A stretch of DNA of 5,130 bases, from NCBI GenBank assembly GCA_021832495.1, contig JAKBKR010000184.1, positions 1-5,130 of the forward strand, given 5' to 3'. Positions 5,124-5,130 of the stretch are shown piece by piece. A program made the position numbers and the translations under genes. Origin of the DNA: a bacterium. Its GTDB lineage: Archaea; Thermoplasmatota; Thermoplasmata; Lutacidiplasmatales; UBA184. The notes beneath the pieces were generated by a model, which was not told where the DNA came from, ran no database searches, and saw only the letters and a list, made by a program, of their open reading frames with translations. The stretch's first letter is position 1. Each line of letters starts with the position of its first letter.

Positions 5124-5130
5124 CTTCCTC

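Overview
The window looks like GC-rich archaeal chromosome that has been colonised by insertion sequences. The archaeal call rests mainly on a complete type IV pilin precursor with the archaeal class III signal (RKRG/VSPIIATILL), on TATA-like boxes at the expected distance from two genes, and on a ribbon-helix-helix regulator with a nearly leaderless GTG start. A Euryarchaeota/Thermoplasmatota-type host is my guess; nothing here fixes the lineage.

Layout. Positions 1-283 (minus) hold the N-terminal 94 codons of a ribbon-helix-helix (CopG/Arc-type) DNA-binding protein that runs off the left edge, with a TATA box at 312-319. Positions 320-829 hold no convincing gene, but contain a repeated GTCGAACA motif near the regulator promoter and a cluster of GC-rich inverted repeats at 547-643. 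A type IV pilin gene with its own TATA box and Shine-Dalgarno (SD) site occupies 898-1461 and is followed by a terminator-like hairpin (1502-1526).

Positions 1650-3868 are a structurally complete IS21-family insertion sequence of 2219 bp. It has a 4-bp AGGG target duplication, TGT...ACA ends, two 24-bp-spaced copies of GGCGCCG-N6-TGGCCA inside each end, and istA and istB on the minus strand overlapping by ATGA. Thirty base pairs past its right end starts an IS630/Tc1-like transposase reading frame (3899-4906, plus). It is open throughout but appears to have lost about 20 residues, including the second catalytic Asp, so it is probably dead. A 10-bp stem-loop follows its stop codon directly. 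The remaining 190 bp carry only hairpins.

Working together: istA (DDE transposase) and istB (AAA+ helper) form one transposition module acting on the terminal repeats. The IS21 copy appears recent (intact genes, perfect target duplication), while the IS630-like copy is decayed. The pilin and the regulator are probably native genes; the regulator is divergent from the pilin across the intergenic region, but nothing proves that it controls the pilin. I found no defence system, CRISPR array, tRNA or rRNA. The unusual points are the IS630 deletion, the IstA binding-site/start-codon overlap, and the uncharacterised intergenic repeats and hairpins.
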